From Tautonia marina (lineage in GTDB: Bacteria > Planctomycetota > Planctomycetia > Isosphaerales > Isosphaeraceae): a stretch of DNA of 64,000 bases. The stretch's first letter is position 1, and every line of letters starts with the position of its first letter. Where the stretch lies: NCBI RefSeq assembly GCF_009177065.1, contig NZ_WEZF01000005.1, positions 62,001 through 126,000 on the forward strand, in the 5' to 3' direction. Shown here in pieces: positions 37,203-46,150 of this stretch. A program made the position numbers and the translations under genes. Under the pieces are notes generated by a model. It was not told the DNA's origin. It was given only the letters and a program-made list of their open reading frames with translations, and did no database searches.

Positions 37203-37252
37203 CAACCGCCGATCTCCTCGCCACGCGCGAGGAGATCGGCATTTTTTGTTGT
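37203..37252 (+). terminator. Intrinsic terminator after spoVG
   Basis: Arms GCCGATCTCCTCG (37208-37220) and CGAGGAGATCGGC (37228-37240) form a perfect 13-base stem with loop CCACGCG, followed by ATTTTTTGTT. Outer AACAAC and GTTGTT extend the pairing. It begins 44 bases after the spoVG stop and is the clearest intrinsic terminator in the window. Confidence 0.9.
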
Positions 37253-37393
37253 TCAGCCGGGCTGGCACGTTGTCCGGTGTGGATCTTCGATCCGGGGGGA
37301 CATCGCGATCAAGGCATCGGAGGGTTGGGGAATCCCGATCGACGCTACCCCTCGACCTGCCCCTGTGTGGGGATGCCCTGGCGCATGAACCTG

Positions 37394-37963
37394 TTACTCA
37401 ATCGAAACCTTTCCGGTATCGGATGCAAGCAGATTTCTCCGGGCAACCGTGTCGTCGCTCAACGCGTCTACCCCAAGAAAAGGGACCTCAAGAATCGAGA
37501 CCGTCACACAATAATCACCGGGTAACATCGGGATCCGTTCGGTGAAGGTAGGACGAATGTGCGTCCCTTTCCTGCTCGATCCAATCTGGTTCCCATAAGT
37601 GTGAGAGAAGACCGGCAGTCTTTCTCCCTGAGTGGTCACATCCAACTTCCAGATGAAGTTTCTTCTTCTCGCGGAGTTTCGAAGGTCGAAAACCGCGGAG
37701 ACATCGATCTGACCAGGTGTCGATTCAAGGTGTTTGATCCTGACCGAGCTCGTGGCCGATGGGTATTGGTCCGAAGTCAAGGTGATGATGTTGCCAGGGT
37801 CGTTCGCCGGGGCACCAGTCGGGGCGGCTGACTCAATGATGGTGACCTGAGTGGGCTCTGACGGAGGGACGACCTTCGCATCGACCACGTAACTGGCGGT
37901 CAGGAAGGAGGTAACGCCGAGCGCTGCAAGAACGCAGGACCCGAGCAGGGTATTGTGACGCAT
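37394..37963 (-). CDS. Exported hypothetical protein, 189 residues
   Basis: ATG 37963 is chosen because GAGGAGAGG lies 5 bases upstream and the first 25 residues form an export signal (LLGSCVLAALGVTSFLTASY). The frame is open to 38248, but that extension lacks a good site. The mature part is beta-rich, with TSSVRIKHLESTPGQIDVSA, then RRRNFIWKLDVTTQGERLPV and FTERIPMLPGDYCVTVSILE, which suggests a small immunoglobulin-like or C2-like beta-sandwich. No catalytic motif is visible. The base composition is less GC-rich than that of the neighbours. Confidence 0.7.
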   Translation of the reverse strand: MRHNTLLGSCVLAALGVTSFLTASYVVDAKVVPPSEPTQVTIIESAAPTGAPANDPGNIITLTSDQYPSATSSVRIKHLESTPGQIDVSAVFDLRNSARRRNFIWKLDVTTQGERLPVFSHTYGNQIGSSRKGTHIRPTFTERIPMLPGDYCVTVSILEVPFLGVDALSDDTVARRNLLASDTGKVSIE

Positions 37964-38308
37964 CGAGACCTCTCCTCGTGGTGGCGGGATGTCGGAGCTG
38001 GTGATTTCGCGAGACATCTCCGATCGCTTTCGCCAGCGCCTCAATACCTCGATCATGACGTGTTGGAAGATTGGTTCGTCACTCGTTTGTTGTCGATCAC
38101 GCAACAGCGTGTCAACAATAATTCCGGAAAGAATTCCACCGGCAACGATTCTCAGCGAAGGAGAGAAATTGGCCACCGCGAGCCCCCTGACGGGAGGCAC
38201 TCGGGCGGTCGGCATCGGTTCGGAGGTGGCCTCCCGTCCCGGGAACACTACAATCGTCAGAGAGGACTCGACGATCGGAGGCCACGCTTCGGAACGGAAT
38301 CTCGCCCG
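37964..38308. other. Divergent intergenic region
   Basis: This 345-base gap lies between the exported hypothetical protein (minus) and the alpha/beta hydrolase (plus). It has mixed composition with AT-rich patches near 38100-38140 (CAACAATAATTCC). Open frames on both strands continue into it from the neighbours, but no independent gene is supported. Confidence 0.4.
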
Positions 38309-39211
38309 ATGACGATTGATCGTGCCGACCCACCGAAGATCCGACGCTCCGGAAGGATGACCGCCATCCTAGTGCGCGCGATCCGGATGGTGCTCCTGGT
38401 CTACCTGGGGTTGATGCTCGTGCTTTCAGGATTTCAGGCCAAATTGATTTTTCCGGGCCAGGCGTCGCAAGGGTTGGCCGCATACGCCGTCGTTCCCCGC
38501 GATGGGGTGGAGCGCGTGGAGATGACGGCCGAGGGGGGAGAGCCGGTGGTCGGGCTGTTCGGCGCGGCCCTTGAGGCAGACGGATCGCCTCGGGAAGATG
38601 CCCCGCATCGGCCGACGATTCTGTTCTTCTACGGCAATGGCGACAGCCTGTCGGGGAATCTGCAACAGCTCGAATCGTTCCGTAGGCTGGGCGCGAACGT
38701 GATGATCGCCGAATACCTCGGCTATGGCCTGAGCGGCGGTCAGGCCAGCGAACGCGGGTGCTACGCCACGGCCGACGCGGCGCTGGCTCATTTGAGGAGT
38801 CGAGCGGATCTTGATCCGAGTCGGATCATCGCCGCGGGATGGTCGCTGGGGGGAGCGGTGGCGGTGGACCTGGCCAGCCGGGAAGAGGTGGCGGGGCTGG
38901 CGGTTTTCAGCTCGTTCACAAGCATGCAGGACATGGTGCGCCGGTTCTACCCGATCCCGGGCCTCGGCCTGTTCCTGAAGCACCGCTTCGAGAATCTGAA
39001 GAAGATCGAGGGCATTCGCTGCCCGACCCTGATCGGCCACGGCTCGGACGATCAGATGATTCCCGCCAGCATGTCGGACCGGTTGGCTCGGGCAGCCGGC
39101 GGGCCGGTGACGAGCTTTCGAGTGCCGGGGGACCACAACGACTTCTTCTTCCTGGGATCGGCTCGGATCGAGGAGGAGATGAAACGGCTCATCGAACAGG
39201 TTGCCGAGTGA
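38309..39211 (+). CDS. Membrane-anchored alpha/beta hydrolase (ABHD-like)
   Basis: The start is ATG 38309; the long upstream open stretch is rejected because it has no conserved features. An N-terminal membrane segment (MVLLVYLGLMLVLSGFQAKL) anchors the protein. The hydrolase domain has ILFFYGNGDSLSGNLQQLES, then NVMIAEYLGYGLSGGQASER, the nucleophile GWSLGGAVAVDLAS, an acidic residue in GHGSDDQMIP and the histidine in VPGDHNDFF, so the triad is complete. The architecture resembles bacterial ABHD13/17-type hydrolases of unknown substrate. Whether it acts on lipids or acylated proteins is not clear. Confidence 0.88.
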   Translation: MTIDRADPPKIRRSGRMTAILVRAIRMVLLVYLGLMLVLSGFQAKLIFPGQASQGLAAYAVVPRDGVERVEMTAEGGEPVVGLFGAALEADGSPREDAPHRPTILFFYGNGDSLSGNLQQLESFRRLGANVMIAEYLGYGLSGGQASERGCYATADAALAHLRSRADLDPSRIIAAGWSLGGAVAVDLASREEVAGLAVFSSFTSMQDMVRRFYPIPGLGLFLKHRFENLKKIEGIRCPTLIGHGSDDQMIPASMSDRLARAAGGPVTSFRVPGDHNDFFFLGSARIEEEMKRLIEQVAE

Positions 39212-39478
39212 TTACGAGCTGCAGCCGTCATCGGTTGGGGATTTCTCGTTGCTGGACGGATGGAGTGCGTCCGGGCGGCGAGGGCGACGGGTCGCATCAC
39301 GGTCGATGCCGTTGAGGTGGGCGGTGGTGTAGCGGCCGAAAGAGTCGCGGGCGAGGTGGGCGTCCTCGGGAGAAGATTCGAGGAGGTGTTTGGAGCGGGC
39401 GCGGACCTTCTTGTGGCCGGCGCGTTTCAGCTCGCGCTTGGTTTCTCGGAGTTGCCGCTTCTCGTCGTGGCGAGGCAT
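39212..39478 (-). CDS. Small basic protein, 88 residues
   Basis: The product begins MPRHDEKRQLRETKRELKRA, is strongly basic in the first half and ends in a Ser/Asp-rich tail. SFGRYTTAHLNGID near residues 47-60 looks like a short conserved motif. Its stop codon abuts that of the convergent hydrolase. Composition suggests RNA or protein binding, but nothing more can be stated. The frame, its position and codon bias support a real gene at moderate confidence. Confidence 0.6.
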   Translation of the reverse strand: MPRHDEKRQLRETKRELKRAGHKKVRARSKHLLESSPEDAHLARDSFGRYTTAHLNGIDRDATRRPRRPDALHPSSNEKSPTDDGCSS

Positions 39479-39537
39479 GGGTCAGGCTCCGTGAGGGTTG
39501 GAGAGGGTCGGGATGCGGTGTTCCGAAACGTTCCGGC

Positions 39538-40587
39538 TCAGGTCAGAGGCCGAGCGGGGAGCGGAGGTTCGGGGACGGTTGTGGCCCGCTGAAGACGATC
39601 GCGGACGGCAGCCCACGAGGGGTGATCGGGAGGCATCCGGACGATGATCAAAGAGGCTCCCGAAGCATCACAGCAGTGCAAGGAATCATAGAGGGTGCGG
39701 GAAGCCCGTGCGGGATCGGGCAGGTCGATCCGGAGGGAGGGGCGGAGTGAGCCAAGCTCCGGAGCGAGGGGGCCGAAGACGATCAGGGCAACCGAGGTCT
39801 CGGCCGGGATCGCGGGAGGAGGAGAGCCGGGTTCGAGGCGAATGGCCGGGGTCCGGGGGGCGTAATGGATCGCCATGAGGCCAGGGCTAGCGGCGGCGCG
39901 GTCGGCAAGAGGGAGCGATTCGGAGGAGACGGAGGAGAGGACTGGAACGCCGAGGACGGCGGCGAGTTGATCCGCGTCGATCGGGCCGGGGCGGAGGATG
40001 CGGGGGGGTTTGCTCGTCAGATCAAGCACGGTCGATTCGAGGCCGACGGCGGTCGGGCCGGCGTCGAGGATCAGGTCAATCCGGCCGTCGAGATCCCGCG
40101 AAACGTGTTCGGCCCGAGTGGGGGAGATGCGGTTCGATCGGTTGGCACTGGGCGCGGCAAGGGGACGGCCGACCCGTTCGATGAGCGCGCGAGCGACGCC
40201 GACATCGGGCACGCGAACGCCGACGGTGTCGCGACCGCCGGTCACGATGTCGGGGATGAGGGGCGATCGAGGCAGGACGAGCGTGAGCGGGCCGGGCCAG
40301 AAGTGGCGGGCCAGAGTTTCGGCGGCCTCGGGCCAGACGGAAACGCAACGGCGGGCGAGGTCGGGGCCGTCAGCGTGGACGATCAGGGGGTTAGTGGACG
40401 GTCGCCCCTTGGCGAGAAAAATGCGGGCGACGGCCTCGGGGTTGGTGGCATCGGCACCGAGGCCGTAGACCGTCTCGGTCGGGAAGGCAACGAGGCCGCC
40501 GGCGCGGAGCATCGCGGCGGCCTCGATCAGGGCAGGGGCGTCCGGATCATCGGGCGCGATCGATCGTATCGGGGTGGCTGGGGTCAC
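39538..40587 (-). CDS. tsaC: Threonylcarbamoyl-AMP synthase, Sua5 type
   Basis: The enzyme makes threonylcarbamoyl-AMP from threonine, bicarbonate and ATP, the precursor of the t6A37 modification of tRNAs that read ANN codons. From GTG 40587 it is 349 residues and so belongs to the long Sua5 form with an extra C-terminal domain. Signatures are [17 protein letters not shown], the KxR / SxN element in [15 protein letters not shown], and [17 protein letters not shown]. The C-terminal part has [18 protein letters not shown], the linker typical of Sua5. The upstream gene overlaps the first 41 bases, so they are translated from one message. ATG 40680 is a possible longer start. Confidence 0.93.
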   Translation of the reverse strand: MTPATPIRSIAPDDPDAPALIEAAAMLRAGGLVAFPTETVYGLGADATNPEAVARIFLAKGRPSTNPLIVHADGPDLARRCVSVWPEAAETLARHFWPGPLTLVLPRSPLIPDIVTGGRDTVGVRVPDVGVARALIERVGRPLAAPSANRSNRISPTRAEHVSRDLDGRIDLILDAGPTAVGLESTVLDLTSKPPRILRPGPIDADQLAAVLGVPVLSSVSSESLPLADRAAASPGLMAIHYAPRTPAIRLEPGSPPPAIPAETSVALIVFGPLAPELGSLRPSLRIDLPDPARASRTLYDSLHCCDASGASLIIVRMPPDHPSWAAVRDRLQRATTVPEPPLPARPLT

Positions 40588-41755
40588 GGGAAGGCTCGTC
40601 GGGCCCTTGGCTTTTCTGCTTCTGACGGGCGGCGATACCGGTGGGCAGGCCGCTGGAAACGCGCTCGTCGTAGGAGGCACGGAGCGTCTCGTACAGCTCG
40701 TTGCGGCGGTCGTAGAGCCGCTTGAGCGGCCGGGGTTCGCGTCGAGCGAGGGCGTGGGCGGTCAGTAACGGGAGGGCGATGGTGCTGTCGGTGTAGCAGA
40801 CGACGGCGTCGGGCAGGCGTTCGGGATCGACCTTACCCCAGGTCATGGCCTCATGAGGCGTCGCGCCGGAGAGGCCGCCGGTGTCGGCGCGGGCGTCGGT
40901 GATCTGGAGGAAGTAATCGTGGCCGGATTCTTCGAGGCCGAGAACTTCCTGAATTTGAGGCTCGGTCTGGAGGATGAAGTTCTTCGGGCTGCCGCCGCCG
41001 AGGATGAGGACGCCGGAGGTGCCGCCGCTGCGCTTAGCGGCGTACACGATAGCGGCGGTCTCGTTCACGTCGCGAAGGGTGTCGAGCTGCAAGGCTCCGC
41101 CGGCGAGAGAACGCTCGGCGGCGTTCATGCCGATCGAGCTGTCGCCGGGGCTGGAGGTGTAGATGGGGACCCCGGCCTCGTACGCAGCGGCGAGGAAGCT
41201 ATTGCCGGGCGTGCCGCCGAGGGCACTGGAACGGGCATGGAGATACTTGCCAACCTCGAAGTGGAACTCGGCGGTGCTCATGGATCGGGAGAAGGCGTCG
41301 CTGGCAAGCAACTCTCGGTAGAAGGCGTCCGTATCGAGCAGGGTCTTGTAGTCGAAGACGATGTCGTAGATGCGGATGATGTCGTGTTCGCGGAGACGGA
41401 AGTCGTCGAGTCCGGGGAGGCTCTGGTGGAGCGGAAGGTCGAGGGCGTAGTGGGTGTCGTGGTAGAGGTTCGCTCCGGTGGAGACGATCCAGTCGACAAA
41501 CCCGGCCTTGATGAGGGGGATCAGGCAGCTCATGCCGAGCCCGGCGGGGGTCAAGGCGCCGGAGATCGTCAGGCCGACCGTGCAATCCGGTTCGAGCATC
41601 TTGCGGGTGAAGACCTGGCAAAGCTCGCGGAGCCGTCCGCCGTTGTAGCTGAGCATCGCCTGGTCGATCAGGTCGGCCGCCGAGACGGAACCGGTAACCG
41701 CGGGAGGGGCGATCCGGTGACGACTGATTTGATGGAGATACGCGTTCTCTGCCAT
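40547..41755 (-). CDS. Deoxyhypusine synthase-family protein
   Basis: The 402-residue protein matches the deoxyhypusine synthase family. The N-terminus has [20 protein letters not shown] and [20 protein letters not shown]; the C-terminal NAD/active-site region has [20 protein letters not shown] and [18 protein letters not shown], whose lysine aligns with the catalytic one. Bacteria lack hypusinated eIF5A, and bacterial members are thought to act on polyamines, for example making homospermidine. The next gene upstream on the same strand encodes an arginine decarboxylase, which would supply agmatine, so a polyamine role is likely. The precise reaction is inference. It overlaps the Sua5 gene. 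Confidence 0.9.
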   Translation of the reverse strand: MAENAYLHQISRHRIAPPAVTGSVSAADLIDQAMLSYNGGRLRELCQVFTRKMLEPDCTVGLTISGALTPAGLGMSCLIPLIKAGFVDWIVSTGANLYHDTHYALDLPLHQSLPGLDDFRLREHDIIRIYDIVFDYKTLLDTDAFYRELLASDAFSRSMSTAEFHFEVGKYLHARSSALGGTPGNSFLAAAYEAGVPIYTSSPGDSSIGMNAAERSLAGGALQLDTLRDVNETAAIVYAAKRSGGTSGVLILGGGSPKNFILQTEPQIQEVLGLEESGHDYFLQITDARADTGGLSGATPHEAMTWGKVDPERLPDAVVCYTDSTIALPLLTAHALARREPRPLKRLYDRRNELYETLRASYDERVSSGLPTGIAARQKQKSQGPDEPSRDPSHPDTIDRAR

Positions 41756-41916
41756 GAACCAACCCTCAAGTGCTTGCTCGAACGATCTCGAACGAACGGC
41801 AAGCAACAGGTCGAAACCGCCACAAGACAAGGGGAAGGGAGTCGGCCATCGGGGAGGCGAGTTGAGGCTCCCTCCCCCAGCCAGGCGTCGATTGACAGCC
41901 GATGGAACCGCGTCAC

Positions 41917-42492
41917 TCAGGGCAACAGGATGGCCGCGGCGACGACCGTGGTCCAGTGCCCTCGGGCGTGGCCGACGGCCGTGGCGGTCACTTCCTTGGT
42001 CTGGTAGATGACGTCGGCGATCTTCCAGATCTCGCGCTTCTCGTCCCAGGAGCTATCGGGATCGAACTCGACGCCGAGGACGGTGGCGAGCATCTCGGCG
42101 GCGAGGTCCTCGGCATAGTCGGCGGCGAACTTCTCGCTCTGGCCGTAGGCGTGGTGCTCGGAGAGGTAGCCGAAGCGATTGCGATCGCGGGGGATCGCCA
42201 CGCCGACACTGGCGGCGCAAAGGCGGTTCGGCTCGGCCGTGGCGCACTCGCTCATCACGCAGTGCACAATCTGGCCGGGTTGAAGCTGCGGTAACCCTTC
42301 GTCGATCGAGACCTCCTCGCAATTCGGCGGGAAGATGCTCGAAACCCGGACGAGGTTATAGTAGGCGATCCGAGCATCGCGCAGCGCCAGCTCGAAGCTG
42401 GAGAGCTTCTCACGATGCACGCCAACGCCCTTGGTGAAGAACAGCTTCTTGGGGACATACATTTCGGAGTTCTTGCTCCCGTGAGTGGTCAT
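41917..42492 (-). CDS. pdaD: Pyruvoyl-dependent arginine decarboxylase
   Basis: The 191-residue protein matches PvlArg[22 protein letters not shown], then [16 protein letters not shown], where self-cleavage between two serines (about S51/S52) makes the pyruvoyl cofactor. [20 protein letters not shown] and [20 protein letters not shown] follow. The enzyme turns arginine into agmatine, the first step of one polyamine route. ATG 42492 is chosen; MYVPKK at about residue 11 is an alternative. It lies 161 bases upstream of the deoxyhypusine synthase homologue, probably in one transcript. Confidence 0.92.
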   Translation of the reverse strand: MTTHGSKNSEMYVPKKLFFTKGVGVHREKLSSFELALRDARIAYYNLVRVSSIFPPNCEEVSIDEGLPQLQPGQIVHCVMSECATAEPNRLCAASVGVAIPRDRNRFGYLSEHHAYGQSEKFAADYAEDLAAEMLATVLGVEFDPDSSWDEKREIWKIADVIYQTKEVTATAVGHARGHWTTVVAAAILLP

Positions 42493-42767
42493 CCCAGGGT
42501 CTTGCGCGACCGGGATGCGGCGAATCGAAGCGTCCGGAGGGTCCGGGAAAGTCGAATGGATCACTGTATCCGTTCGGGGTCCTTCTCGACAAGAGATGCA
42601 CCCGCGCTTCCTCGAAAGCTCGGGAACGGAAGATTCCATCGGTCCGGTTCGGGTAAGATCCCTCACGAGGGATGAGGGCAAGTCGTTACAGGACCGGAGC
42701 CGAGGCTTCGACATCGATGGTTCAGGTGGTTGGGCAAGGGATCTCCGGGTCGATGGGAGCAGGGCGG

Positions 42768-43928
42768 ATGCCTGGATCGGTCGTTTGCCTCGCGTTCCTC
42801 TGGGCTGGGGAAGACGCGATCGTCTGGGTGCTGATCGGGCTGGCCGTGCTGGCGAGCGGGGGAATGGTCCTGGCGGTAACAGCCGCGAGGCGGCGTCGGA
42901 ACGGGAGCCAGAATGATCGGGACGCGATACCCGTCGATCGGGACATGGTCCCGTTCCCCACGCCTCACGACACTCGTGCCGCGGACGGGGAGGTCGGCAC
43001 CTTGCCGATTGGGGGGGCCATCGCGAGCCAGCCGATCGAAGGATGGGAGTTTCGACGGTTCGAAGGGCTGGAGGCTCGACCGGGTGAGGGAGACTTCCAC
43101 GGATTCCGGATCTGGGGGCGACGCTATCCTCCATTACTGGGAAAGGTGGCGATTGTCTCGTTGTTTGTCGGTCGGGACGGCAAGGGCTGGTCGATCGACG
43201 AGCTGATCAAGGCCCATCGCGCCCTGCGAAGGGCCGGAGCCTGGATCGAGCGAGAGGCGATCCGATGGCAGGTCCCCGTCAATCTCGATCTGGTCGAGTG
43301 CTACTTTGAAACCGTCGAGGACGACACGAACCGCGAGGTTGCGATCTTCAGGCCCGACGAGTGGGGAGACGTCGGCCTGCCCGATCCGGACGCCGAAAAC
43401 CGGATTCTCGGAATCCTCGGCCGAGCGGCCGGCCGGCTTGGGTTCAAGGACCCAGTGGACCTGCTCGGCCGGATCGGTCGCCGGATCGAGGCCGATCAAA
43501 TCGTCTGGCTCCTGCACGTTCGACGCGCGGGCAAGTCCATCGCCCTGCCAAGCGACGCGACCGGCATTCCCGGCGTGGCCGTGGCCGTTTGCTACGCTCG
43601 GGAGGACGACTTCGAGGCTCCGATGGCGGGGCCGCCCTTCGCGGATCCCATCACCTTCGTTCACGAACTGATGCACCTGTTCGGCGCCAGCGACAAGTAC
43701 GACGTTTCGCTCTCCAGCTTCCCCAGGGGGACGGTCAGCGAGCGCGATATCATGGTTCTGGGGATCGAGGCCCTTTCCCGGCTGCACGTCGATCCGCTGA
43801 CGGCGGTTGAGATCGGCTGGGCGGCGTCCCCTTCCGATCGTCCAATCGGTCCGAACCGCCCGTTGAGGAGTCCGACCGAACGGGGTCAAGGCCCCTCGGC
43901 GCAGAAAAAACGCCCGAGACGATCGTGA
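42768..43928 (+). CDS. Membrane-anchored putative metalloprotease (HExxH)
   Basis: The 386-residue product starts at ATG 42768, with GGAG 8 bases upstream; ATG 42672 is an upstream alternative. A single membrane segment (DAIVWVLIGLAVLASGGMVL) is near the N-terminus. The middle includes GWSIDELIKAHRALRRAGAW, and near residue 300 lies FVHELMHLFGASDKYD, an HExxH zinc site with a downstream aspartate as possible third ligand. RDIMVLGIEALSRLHVDPLT follows. I do not recognise a named family; the fold may be a snapalysin- or archaemetzincin-like zincin. Activity is inferred from the motif only. Its stop codon lies within the terminator stem of the convergent gene. Confidence 0.75.
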   Translation: MPGSVVCLAFLWAGEDAIVWVLIGLAVLASGGMVLAVTAARRRRNGSQNDRDAIPVDRDMVPFPTPHDTRAADGEVGTLPIGGAIASQPIEGWEFRRFEGLEARPGEGDFHGFRIWGRRYPPLLGKVAIVSLFVGRDGKGWSIDELIKAHRALRRAGAWIEREAIRWQVPVNLDLVECYFETVEDDTNREVAIFRPDEWGDVGLPDPDAENRILGILGRAAGRLGFKDPVDLLGRIGRRIEADQIVWLLHVRRAGKSIALPSDATGIPGVAVAVCYAREDDFEAPMAGPPFADPITFVHELMHLFGASDKYDVSLSSFPRGTVSERDIMVLGIEALSRLHVDPLTAVEIGWAASPSDRPIGPNRPLRSPTERGQGPSAQKKRPRRS

Positions 43929-43950
43929 GTGATCCACGATCGTCCGGGCG
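43905..43950 (-). terminator. Intrinsic terminator for the 44020-44268 gene
   Basis: On the minus strand, arms at 43935-43950 and 43911-43927 pair as CGCCCGGACGATCGTG with one bulged base in the other arm, and the stem is followed by six T residues (43910-43905). The stem also contains the TGA of the convergent zincin-like gene at 43926-43928. Confidence 0.85.
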
Positions 43951-44019
43951 ATTGGGCGATTGCCAGGAATTGTCAGTGAACGTTCCGACCGGTCGATGAT
44001 ATCAAAAGGAAAGCGTCGA

Positions 44020-44268
44020 TCAGTTGACCTCGGCTGCCTGACCCGATTCGACGAGACGATTGATGATCTCCAGGGCGTCTTCGGCCCTTCGGAGGTCAGC
44101 ATATTTCGCCATCGGAGCCGAGGACGAGCCGTCGCCGTAAATTCCGACGATGGTACGAAGCCCATTCGACTCGCCGAGGTCCGCCCGGAGGAACAACCCC
44201 GACCGGATCAACGAGGCGAGGTTGCGCTGCCAGAGCTGGACATCGGACAGTTTCTTCGTCGAGAGCAT
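44020..44268 (-). CDS. Small hypothetical protein, 82 residues
   Basis: ATG 44268 (MLSTKKLSDVQLWQRNLASL) is chosen because a GGGGG tract lies upstream at suitable distance; longer frames upstream lack a site. The product is soluble and amphipathic, with IRSGLFLRADLGESNGLRTI and YADLRRAEDALEIINRLVES. An alpha/beta layout without cysteines suggests a small stand-alone domain, but I cannot name a family. A strong terminator follows on its strand. Confidence 0.65.
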   Translation of the reverse strand: MLSTKKLSDVQLWQRNLASLIRSGLFLRADLGESNGLRTIVGIYGDGSSSAPMAKYADLRRAEDALEIINRLVESGQAAEVN

Positions 44269-44944
44269 CGGCGAGTCCCCCCGCGGTATGAGGACCATCC
44301 CTGGCCGGTCTCGGCGTCGTGAGACGCCCCAATGACAATGTAGACGATAGAAAACCGGAGTGTCGCTGGACGGCTCGATTTTCGACCTTCGAATTTCGGG
44401 ACGAGCCAATGACGCTTCGGATCGAATCGTCGGGAGAAATGAGAACTGATCCGCCCCTGAGCCCCGACGAGTCTCAGCGGGCCTGATCCTTCCGGAAGCT
44501 TCCGGAATCGGAAGCTCACTACCACTGACATCGGTCATGAAACTGTAGGAGCAAACCAGGGACCGGGTCCAGAAAAAGGGGCACAATTTCATCCAACCAA
44601 TCCCTCTGATTCCACCAGAATGTTTCGTTCAGAAAACATGACACACCGGGCACGGGCAGAGTTCACCCGAAGGCCAACCGGATCTGGGTTCTCCGCTACC
44701 TGTTTTCTGAAAAATGGTTACGCCTCGGAAGCTCGGACGCATTGGTCTGTTTTGAACGGTCTGACGCCCAATCCGAACCGGACACGAACGGCACACAAGT
44801 TCCCCCACGAGAACCGGACCGGACGAAGGAAACCGTACCGAGGAGCAAGAGACATTTTGGCAGTCGATTGTCGAAACGGCATCTTGCCCAAGGAACGGGC
44901 AATCGTGCCAAGAAGGTGGACGAGGTACGGCAAAGGTCTGGGGA
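44269..44944. other. 676-base gap without a recognisable gene
   Basis: The gap lies between the small gene at 44020 and the end of the enolase-superfamily gene, both on the minus strand. It is less GC-rich than its surroundings and contains a separated 10-base inverted pair, TCAGAAAACA at 44629-44638 and TGTTTTCTGA at 44701-44710. Frames of 70-120 codons on both strands have no ribosome-binding site and no conserved-looking segment. A small RNA or decayed gene cannot be excluded. Confidence 0.45.
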
Positions 44945-46126
44945 TCACCTCAGAGCTTGCCGCTTGTGCCAGTCGGGGGCGAAGATGTTGAAGTGCCCGG
45001 GTCGGAAGGGCAGGGCTCGAATGACCTCCTCATTGAGTGAGACGCCCCAGCCGGGGCCTTTGGGAAGAGGAAAGGCCCCGTCCGACACTGCGGGGCATCC
45101 GGAGGCCGCGGCCAGGGCCGGATTGCCGGCCTGGCCGGAGGGCAGGGGAGCATCGGCCTCGAAGTCGTTGAAGGTCTCCATGATTCGGAGATTCGGCAAC
45201 GTCGCCGCGATGTGCAGGTTGGCGGCCATGGCAATCGGTCCGGCAACGTTGTGCGGAGCGACCAGCATCCCGAAGCGATCGGCGAGGCTGGCCAGGGTTT
45301 TCAACTCGGAGACACCACAACAGTGGGTCAGGTCGGGCTGCAGGATCGCACAGGATCGCTGTTCGAGGAAGGGGAGAAATTCTCCCGACTGGTAGAGCCG
45401 TTCCCCGGTGGCGATGGGGACGGAGACGGCATCGGCCACACGGCGATGACCGACGGCGTCGAGCGGATCGACCGGCTCCTCGGCCCAGCCGAGGTCGAGC
45501 GGTTCGAGCGCTCGGATCATCCGAATCGCGTCGGTCACGCCGAACCGGCTGTGCATGTCGAGGAAGAGCTCCACGTCAGGCCCGATCGCCTCTCGAACAG
45601 CTTCGCAGAGGCGGACCACCTCCCTCAGGTCGGATCGGGAGAGAGAGCCGTGCAGCGTGCCGAACGGGTCGAACTTCAAGGCACGGTAGCCTCGGGAGAC
45701 GACCGTTCGCGCAGCCTCGGCGAAGGAATCGGGGGTCCGATCGACGCGATACCAGCCATTCGCATAGGCGGGGATCGTGTCGCGGACAGCGCCTCCCAGG
45801 AGCTTGTAGACGGGAACGCCAAGGGCCTTCCCCTTGAGGTCCCAGCAGGCCATCTCGATCAGGGAGATGGCGGTGGTGACGATCTCGCCGGGCCGGCCCT
45901 GATCGCCGTGGATCATCCTGTGGACGAGCCGTTCGGTGTCGAACGGGTCGATGCCGAGGACATAGCGATCCTTGATGGCGTCGAGGTAAGCCAGCAGGGC
46001 CTCGGTCCGGTTCGTGAGACGGGCTTCGCCGAGACCGATAAGGCCGTCGTCGGTGATCAGCTTGACGAACGTGAGGTTCCGCCAGGAGGTGCCGAGGACC
46101 AGGACTTCCAGATCGTCGATTCGCAT
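44945..46126 (-). CDS. Enolase-superfamily dehydratase (mandelate racemase/muconate-lactonising type)
   Basis: The 393-residue protein has the N-terminal capping domain and a C-terminal barrel. Metal and catalytic positions can be placed in ALKFDPFG, LFLDMHSRFG, WAEEPVDPLD and PIATGERLYQ, and the base histidine lies in VAPHNVAGPIA. The pattern is closest to galactonate/gluconate-type acid-sugar dehydratases. It is the last gene of a SIS-ROK-dehydratase run, 24 bases behind the ROK gene, so it probably acts in the same carbohydrate pathway. The exact sugar acid is unknown. Confidence 0.92.
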   Translation of the reverse strand: MRIDDLEVLVLGTSWRNLTFVKLITDDGLIGLGEARLTNRTEALLAYLDAIKDRYVLGIDPFDTERLVHRMIHGDQGRPGEIVTTAISLIEMACWDLKGKALGVPVYKLLGGAVRDTIPAYANGWYRVDRTPDSFAEAARTVVSRGYRALKFDPFGTLHGSLSRSDLREVVRLCEAVREAIGPDVELFLDMHSRFGVTDAIRMIRALEPLDLGWAEEPVDPLDAVGHRRVADAVSVPIATGERLYQSGEFLPFLEQRSCAILQPDLTHCCGVSELKTLASLADRFGMLVAPHNVAGPIAMAANLHIAATLPNLRIMETFNDFEADAPLPSGQAGNPALAAASGCPAVSDGAFPLPKGPGWGVSLNEEVIRALPFRPGHFNIFAPDWHKRQALR

Positions 46127-46150
46127 ACGGGCGATCCCCCTTGATCCCTC

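Noticed and set aside
44620-44991. 123-codon plus-strand frame in the 44.3-44.9 kb gap
   Set aside because: No ribosome-binding site, irregular composition, and overlap with the 3' end of the enolase-superfamily gene.
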